Positions 32,054-36,317 of a stretch of 36,317 nt of DNA are shown in pieces (within the stretch, counting starts at the first letter, position 1; each line of letters starts with the position of its first letter). The notes below the pieces were generated by a model. The model had not been told where the DNA came from, searched no databases, and was given only the letters and a program-made list of their open reading frames with translations. The translations under genes were made by a program, and so were the position numbers. The stretch is from Spirochaetales bacterium (GTDB lineage Bacteria; Spirochaetota; Spirochaetia; SZUA-6; DRHE01): contig JAUVWI010000032.1 of NCBI GenBank assembly GCA_030604195.1, positions 1-36,317 on the forward strand, read 5' to 3'.

Positions 32054-32950
32054 TCATATTTCACTGATCTCAACCGGCAGGTCAATTGCTTCCAACATCT
32101 CGATCCCGGTGACTTCGTTATCCTGTTCGGCGAGTTTGATCACCCTGGAATCATGATACTTTTTTTCAAGCCCTGAGAGGATGTGTTCCTCGCCCTGGTA
32201 TCTATTTAAAATCAGAAAGGAAACAGTAATACCAAGATTCTTTAATTCTTTATATATCAGCTCTGTCTCCGCCTGAGAGAGCTTATCGGGATTAACCACG
32301 GCAAATAATCTGGTCAACTGCCGGTCTTTAAGCAGGTTGTCGAATTCCCGATACCTGGTTACCATGGATTCTATCTTTGCCAGTATGGGGTCTGTCTCAA
32401 CCCCGGCCTGCTGCTTGCCATTCTTTATGCGGGTGATTATTTTCTTCTTGTCCAGTATGGTCTGCCGGAATTTGATCAACTCATTTAGCCAGAGCAGGGA
32501 AACAGAGGGCAGGGCCATGAACTTTAGGGTCAGCGCGGTCGGCGGGGTATCGAATATAATATAATCCATCTCCCGGTTTGACTGCACAGTATCCACCATG
32601 GCCAGGAGCACCGCATACTCCTCCAGTCCGGGAGAGTATTTCAGGGTTCGGAAGTATTTATGAAGATTAAAGGCTTCCTGATACTTGTAGACAGCTTTAA
32701 AATCATCCTCCGTGCTCTTCAGATACTTTTTTACCCACTGATCCAGTTCCGTCTCCATGACGGCCAGATTAGCCATGATTTTTCTGGGTTTGGGATTAAG
32801 AGAAACCTGGAAGATATCGCGCAGGTTATGTGCCGGATCTATTGAGTTCAGAAGCACCTTTTTTCCTGAACGGGCTATTTTCACTGCAAAGAGAGCGGAA
32901 TTGGTGGATTTTCCCACCCCTCCTTTGCCCACAAAGAAGAGTATTTTCAT
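32054..32950 (-). CDS. ArsA/Get3-like ATPase
   Basis: A 298-residue P-loop ATPase of the ArsA/Get3 class in the SIMIBI superfamily. The deviant Walker A is GKGGVGKST (residues 8-16), the switch I/II aspartates are in SIDPAHNL and IIFDTPPTALTL, and the C-terminal part has LILNRYQGEE. It is a single-ATPase-domain form, shorter than arsenite-pump ArsA. Relatives insert or carry membrane proteins or drive anion pumps; no arsenic genes are nearby, so an arsenic role is unlikely. A 25-base hairpin overlaps the ribosome binding site. It follows two small genes and cstA. Confidence 0.85.
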   Translation of the reverse strand: MKILFFVGKGGVGKSTNSALFAVKIARSGKKVLLNSIDPAHNLRDIFQVSLNPKPRKIMANLAVMETELDQWVKKYLKSTEDDFKAVYKYQEAFNLHKYFRTLKYSPGLEEYAVLLAMVDTVQSNREMDYIIFDTPPTALTLKFMALPSVSLLWLNELIKFRQTILDKKKIITRIKNGKQQAGVETDPILAKIESMVTRYREFDNLLKDRQLTRLFAVVNPDKLSQAETELIYKELKNLGITVSFLILNRYQGEEHILSGLEKKYHDSRVIKLAEQDNEVTGIEMLEAIDLPVEISEI

Positions 32951-32959
32951 TATTTTCTC

Positions 32960-32984
32960 CCATAGCAGTCTTCGACTGCAATGG
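32960..32984 (-). promoter_or_regulatory. Hairpin overlapping the ribosome binding site of the ArsA-like gene
   Basis: CCAT-A-GCAGTC-TTC-GACTGC-A-ATGG forms a ten-pair stem with one internal A-A mismatch and a three-base loop. Its 3' arm on the minus strand ends in ATGG, the first bases of the GGGAG ribosome binding site, nine bases before the ATG at 32950. Folding would reduce ribosome access. Confidence 0.5.
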
Positions 32985-33030
32985 ACTTAAAATTTTTTTC
33001 TATAACAACAAGATTTTGAGCTATCATAGC

Positions 33031-33315
33031 CTATGGCTCGCCCAGGAGGGATACTACCTCGGCCAGGGCGTCATGGGCAACACTAATGCGGTTAAACATA
33101 ATTTTAAGCTCATCCCGCATCAGAGGCAGAAGCTGCAGAGTAATATGAGCGGGAGGAGAGGGCATACCGGTGAATGAACCGAAAAGCAGCAGGGAAAAAA
33201 TATTTTCAAGCTCCATGACCTCGAAATCCAGCAATTCAGTGGCCCTGCTGCGGTTGACAATCTGCATATCCCTGAATAAATCATGAATATACTTCCTAAT
33301 CATCTCTAAACCCAT
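33031..33315 (-). CDS. Small uncharacterised protein
   Basis: A 94-residue cytoplasmic protein that I do not recognise as a named family. It has a helical, amphipathic N-terminus (IRKYIHDLFRDMQIVNRSR), an acidic middle (LLDFEVMELENIFSLLLFG) with a proline turn GMPSPP, and a final leucine-rich helix. There is no signal peptide or cysteine pair. It begins three bases after the membrane-protein gene and precedes the ArsA-like ATPase by 80 bases, so it could be a partner or cargo adaptor of that ATPase. That is inference from order only. Confidence 0.6.
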   Translation of the reverse strand: MGLEMIRKYIHDLFRDMQIVNRSRATELLDFEVMELENIFSLLLFGSFTGMPSPPAHITLQLLPLMRDELKIMFNRISVAHDALAEVVSLLGEP

Positions 33316-33318
33316 GAT

Positions 33319-33774
33319 TTATTCTTTAATTTTATAGTACTTCATTTCCCCTGAAATTTTATTCCTTGAAGGGAGCACGCTGTAAATACCGTAGAGTCCG
33401 GCCAGCACCGAACCATAGAGGTGAAACTTCGGAACCAGAAAGAGATATGCCAGAGCGGCAAACACAGTACCGCTGATGGCAACAGCCATTTGCCGGATCT
33501 GGAAGCGCTCATAACGCCGGAAATCCACCCTGCTCCTGCGTGCAGAGCGGTCATGAAAGATGGTGCGCATTAAAATTGGCAGCGCCACACTTAAGCTGAC
33601 GGTAAGAATTAAAAAAAGAACACCCCATGCCTGTATACTTCCCGGCACCGTTATCTTTATATTGCGCTGATGGGCAAAATAGCTTAAGGTAAAAAGCATA
33701 ACCGCCGGCAGGATCATGAGCACAAAATACCTGATAAGTTTTTTTATTAACTGATCAACCTGATCCATATTCAT
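33319..33774 (-). CDS. Uncharacterised four-helix membrane protein
   Basis: A 151-residue protein with about four hydrophobic segments (near residues 15-30, 48-68, 95-115 and 117-133) and a basic loop RSARRSRVDFRRYERFQIR after the second. It resembles no family I can name. The C-terminus is basic. It starts 20 bases after the intrinsic terminator of cstA, so it may be expressed by readthrough. The order cstA, this gene, small protein, ArsA-like ATPase suggests a linked function. Confidence 0.6.
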   Translation of the reverse strand: MNMDQVDQLIKKLIRYFVLMILPAVMLFTLSYFAHQRNIKITVPGSIQAWGVLFLILTVSLSVALPILMRTIFHDRSARRSRVDFRRYERFQIRQMAVAISGTVFAALAYLFLVPKFHLYGSVLAGLYGIYSVLPSRNKISGEMKYYKIKE

Positions 33775-33795
33775 TCACCTAATCTACAAATAATT

Positions 33796-33833
33796 TTAAA
33801 AAAAAGAAAGGGGAGATCTGAAATCTCCCCTTT
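33796..33833 (-). terminator. Intrinsic terminator of cstA
   Basis: On the minus strand AAAGGGGAGAT and ATCTCCCCTTT pair around a five-base loop, followed by a run of eight T. It is 24 bases after the cstA stop. The stem is GC-rich enough to be strong. Confidence 0.9.
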
Positions 33834-33856
33834 GCTCAAGTGTTTACTCTTATGCT

Positions 33857-35587
33857 TTAAGCCTCTGATTTGGCCTCTTCTCTCTTACCGAAAAGAGCCA
33901 TCAGGCCTTCAATTACCAGCCAGAGAACTACGATTATAATAACACCATTTACAACCATCAGCAGCCCGTTTTTGGCAGTAACAAAGTTGCCCTCATTTGC
34001 AATCAGGGCCCAGCTCGTCATAACCACCATGAAGAGAGCGGGAATACCGGCAATCAAGTATCTGGCATCCTTATAGCTTTGCTTCAGGTAGAGAGTAATG
34101 GTAATCAGGGCTAACCCTGCCAGGGTCTGGTTCACGGCCCCGAAGAGCGGCCAGAGTTTCAGGGCTCCAGTGCCGCTGGCTCCGGTAGCGAAAGCCAGAA
34201 TAAGAGCGGTGATTACTGCAAAAGCAGTGGCTGAATACTTATTCTTTAAGAAACCGATCTTGGCATCTGCGGCCAGTTCCTGAACCACATAGCGCTGTAT
34301 CCTGGTGGCCGTATCCAGGGTAGTACCGGCGAATGAAGCTACGAACACGCCCATAATGATAACAGCAAAGGCCTTGGGAATACCCACCACGGCTATCATG
34401 TTTGCCGAGCCCTCAACAAAGGCTCCTACCTTTGACCCCAGGCCGGCGGCTGCAGTCCATGATTTGTAATGGGCCGACCAGGCGGCGGTTCCGGTAAGCA
34501 CACCGGCATCCTTGGTCTGGTAGGCAATCCCGATTCCCGCGGCCACGGCAATAATAACCAGTGTAGCCAGCACACCTTCCATGAGCATGGCGCCGTAGCC
34601 TACGAAAACAGCATCCTCTTCCTTATCAATCTGCTTAGCTGAAGTTCCAGAGGCAACCAGTGAGTGAAACCCTGAAATTGCACCGCAGGCTATGGTAATG
34701 AAGAGAAATGGCCACATTGAAGGCGCCGCTTCCGGATGAGTCTGAACAGCGGGCGCTACTATATGCAGCTTTCCGGTAAAACCGGAGGCAAGGATACCAA
34801 CCACCAGCAGCACCATGGCTACAATCAACTGCCAGGAATTGATATAGTCTCTGGGCTGCAGCAGGGTGGTAACCGGCAGGGTGGAAGCTATATAAGCATA
34901 AATCAGCAGGATGATGGTCCAGGTTCCCGTGGCAGCCATAGTTCCGATAACCGGCAGACTGATGGGAAGAAAGTGGCCGAGAATAACGGTGATGTACATT
35001 ACCACAACAGCCAGGAAGGTATAGAGGTTCAGATTGCCGCCCTTCTTGTAGATTATATAACCCAGTAAGATAGCAATAGGAATCTCACACCAGACCGGGA
35101 AGACCGACTGCGGATACATGGAAAAAATCACCGCAATTACCAATCCGAAGATAGCGATAACGATCCAGAGTTCGAGCAGCACAATGATGAAGAAAAGGGT
35201 TCTGGCCCTGGGGTTTATATACCTGGCAGTTATCTCAGAGATCGATTTGCCCTGGTTGCGCATGGAAAGTATCAGGGCGCCAATGTCATGGACAGCGCCC
35301 ATAACTATTGTTCCCACTAAAACCCAGATCAGGGCAGGCACCCATCCCCAGATAATTCCGATAGCAGGACCCACAATAGGTCCTGTTCCGGCGATAGATG
35401 TGTAGTGGTGGCCAAAGATTATACCCTTACGGGTCGGCACATAATCTTTACCGTCCTCAAACTCATGACTCGGTGTCTTGTTGGCATTGCTTAAGGCAAA
35501 TATCTTTTTGCCGACAAACTGCCCATAGAGCTTGTAGGCAAGCAGGTACCCGATGAAAGTAAGCACCATGATTAACACAGCATCCAT
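33857..35587 (-). CDS. cstA: Carbon starvation protein CstA (peptide/pyruvate transporter family)
   Basis: A 576-residue membrane transporter with about 15 hydrophobic segments. Diagnostic stretches are GHHYTSIAGTGPIVGPAIG near residue 60, VHDIGALILSMRNQGKSI near residue 99 and GFHSLVASGTSAKQI near residue 306. The family imports peptides or pyruvate during carbon limitation. It is shorter than the 701-residue E. coli protein but typical of Gram-positive members. GGAGG precedes the ATG, and an intrinsic terminator follows. A receiver gene lies directly upstream in the same direction, as in systems where a two-component pair controls cstA. Confidence 0.93.
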   Translation of the reverse strand: MDAVLIMVLTFIGYLLAYKLYGQFVGKKIFALSNANKTPSHEFEDGKDYVPTRKGIIFGHHYTSIAGTGPIVGPAIGIIWGWVPALIWVLVGTIVMGAVHDIGALILSMRNQGKSISEITARYINPRARTLFFIIVLLELWIVIAIFGLVIAVIFSMYPQSVFPVWCEIPIAILLGYIIYKKGGNLNLYTFLAVVVMYITVILGHFLPISLPVIGTMAATGTWTIILLIYAYIASTLPVTTLLQPRDYINSWQLIVAMVLLVVGILASGFTGKLHIVAPAVQTHPEAAPSMWPFLFITIACGAISGFHSLVASGTSAKQIDKEEDAVFVGYGAMLMEGVLATLVIIAVAAGIGIAYQTKDAGVLTGTAAWSAHYKSWTAAAGLGSKVGAFVEGSANMIAVVGIPKAFAVIIMGVFVASFAGTTLDTATRIQRYVVQELAADAKIGFLKNKYSATAFAVITALILAFATGASGTGALKLWPLFGAVNQTLAGLALITITLYLKQSYKDARYLIAGIPALFMVVMTSWALIANEGNFVTAKNGLLMVVNGVIIIVVLWLVIEGLMALFGKREEAKSEA

Positions 35588-35652
35588 AAAAAACCTCCAA
35601 AAAATATTTTTTAGCGGGATTAACTAAGAACCCCGGCATTCTCATAGTATAA

Positions 35653-35668
35653 ATAGACCGCAGTCTAT
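35653..35668. promoter_or_regulatory. Palindrome upstream of cstA
   Basis: ATAGAC and GTCTAT are separated by CGCA. It overlaps the last codon of the receiver gene and lies about 65 bases before the cstA start. It may be an operator or a small hairpin. Confidence 0.3.
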
Positions 35669-36045
35669 CTTCCAGCCTCGCCAAGCACCTTTTCTACAGC
35701 CGCAGTGACCTCTTCAGGTGAGAAGGGTTTGATAAGTATTTCCTTACAGCCCCTTCCCCTTATTTTTGTTAAGGTTTGTTGGTCACTGAAGCCGGTAATA
35801 ACTATTGTCGGTAGATTCACCCCTTTTTTCTTGAGCCCATCCAGCATCTGCAAGCCCGAGAGGCCGGCCATCTCTATATCGAGAAGCAATAGATCAAAGG
35901 GATCTGAACCCTTTTTATGCTTCAGGATAATATCTAAAGATTCTTTGCCGTTATCAGCGGTTCTAACCTCATACCCCGCGCTTTCAAGCACTAAAGAAAG
36001 AGTATTACGGGTATGCAGCTCATCCTCAGTAATTAATATTTTCAC
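35665..36045 (-). CDS. Single-domain response regulator
   Basis: A 126-residue receiver domain with no output domain. Acidic residues lie in ITEDE, the phosphoacceptor is Asp56 in LLLLDIEMAGLSG, and the conserved threonine and lysine are in IVITGF and ILIKPFSP. The start is a GTG. It lies 77 bases upstream of cstA and is read in the same direction, so it may belong to the same signalling route, but no cognate kinase is adjacent. The region to its right, 36046-36317, holds only a 26-codon frame and AT-rich sequence that I cannot identify. Confidence 0.87.
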   Translation of the reverse strand: MKILITEDELHTRNTLSLVLESAGYEVRTADNGKESLDIILKHKKGSDPFDLLLLDIEMAGLSGLQMLDGLKKKGVNLPTIVITGFSDQQTLTKIRGRGCKEILIKPFSPEEVTAAVEKVLGEAGR

Positions 36046-36317
36046 CGATCACTTTTTCCTGCTTAAAACACAGCAAATACTATGCCATAACAAATCAATT
36101 CCTAAGAATTGCTGCAAACACCCTTAAAAAGCCACGGATTCCCCCTGATCGGGCCGGTAGAGCTTTACGGAGGCTCTCCATTCTCCTCCCCAGTACTGAC
36201 GCATAAATTATAAATCCACACACAATAGATACTTACAAACAAATAGATTTTTTTTCGTCTTTTAAATGGGTAGACGCACCACAGCCCGTTTGATATGATA
36301 AAATTGGTGCAAATTGG

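Noticed and set aside
32054-32950. Arsenical pump ATPase in an ars operon
   Set aside because: It has a single ATPase domain and no arsB, arsR, arsD or reductase is nearby.
1-36317. CRISPR arrays, rRNA or tRNA genes, insertion sequences with transposase
   Set aside because: No regularly spaced repeats, cloverleaf-like segments or transposase frames were found on reading both strands by eye; a covariance-model scan was not possible here.

Overview
This window looks like chromosomal DNA of an anaerobic bacterium, most likely a Clostridia-type Firmicute. The grounds are strong GGAGG ribosome binding sites, sigma-A-like promoters, GntR/UTRA and IclR regulators, molybdenum hydroxylases of the xanthine dehydrogenase family, an OFA-type carboxylate transporter and CstA. 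The taxonomic call is an inference with modest confidence; no rRNA, tRNA or plasmid/phage hallmark gene is visible.

Region 1 (1-6.2 kb) is AT-rich and decaying. It holds a C-terminally truncated family-5 substrate-binding protein with an elaborate upstream control region, a GntR/UTRA regulator, a heptad-repeat coiled-coil membrane protein, split DUF1566 (Lcl-type) domains, a small retropepsin-like protease, and a toxin-antitoxin graveyard. The graveyard has one vapC remnant with an internal deletion (2332-2469), one vapC interrupted by an in-frame TAA (3570-4010) behind an intact antitoxin, and one RelB-like antitoxin followed by a truncated YafQ-like toxin (5637-5804).

Region 2 (6.3-17 kb) is a minus-strand operon: iclR-type regulator, Mo subunit, FAD subunit, 2Fe-2S subunit, aspartate carbamoyltransferase, FAD subunit, 2Fe-2S subunit, Mo subunit. 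It therefore encodes two complete three-subunit molybdenum hydroxylases with pyrB between them. A divergent OFA-type transporter and a PAS histidine kinase lie across the promoter region. A roughly 100-bp repeat that also occurs upstream of the substrate-binding protein gene sits at the 3' end of the first FAD gene; its hairpin is kept by compensating base changes. I infer a catabolic system for an N-heterocycle or related aromatic/carboxylic substrate.

Region 3 (18.3-23.9 kb), mainly minus strand, has a HisC/HisD-like pair in which HisD has changes at usual zinc-ligand positions, an AT-rich nucleotidyltransferase plus small partner module (plus strand), and uridine phosphorylase with an unrecognised protein that carries a phosphoribosyltransferase-type PRPP motif.

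Region 4 (23.9-32 kb), plus strand, is a signalling block: diacylglycerol/lipid-kinase-like protein, GAF histidine kinase, NarL-type regulator, single-domain receiver, HBM-type chemoreceptor and CheW, then aspS. No cheA is present. Region 5 (32-36.1 kb), minus strand, has a receiver, cstA with a clear intrinsic terminator, two small uncharacterised proteins and an ArsA/Get3-like ATPase whose leader contains a hairpin touching the ribosome binding site.
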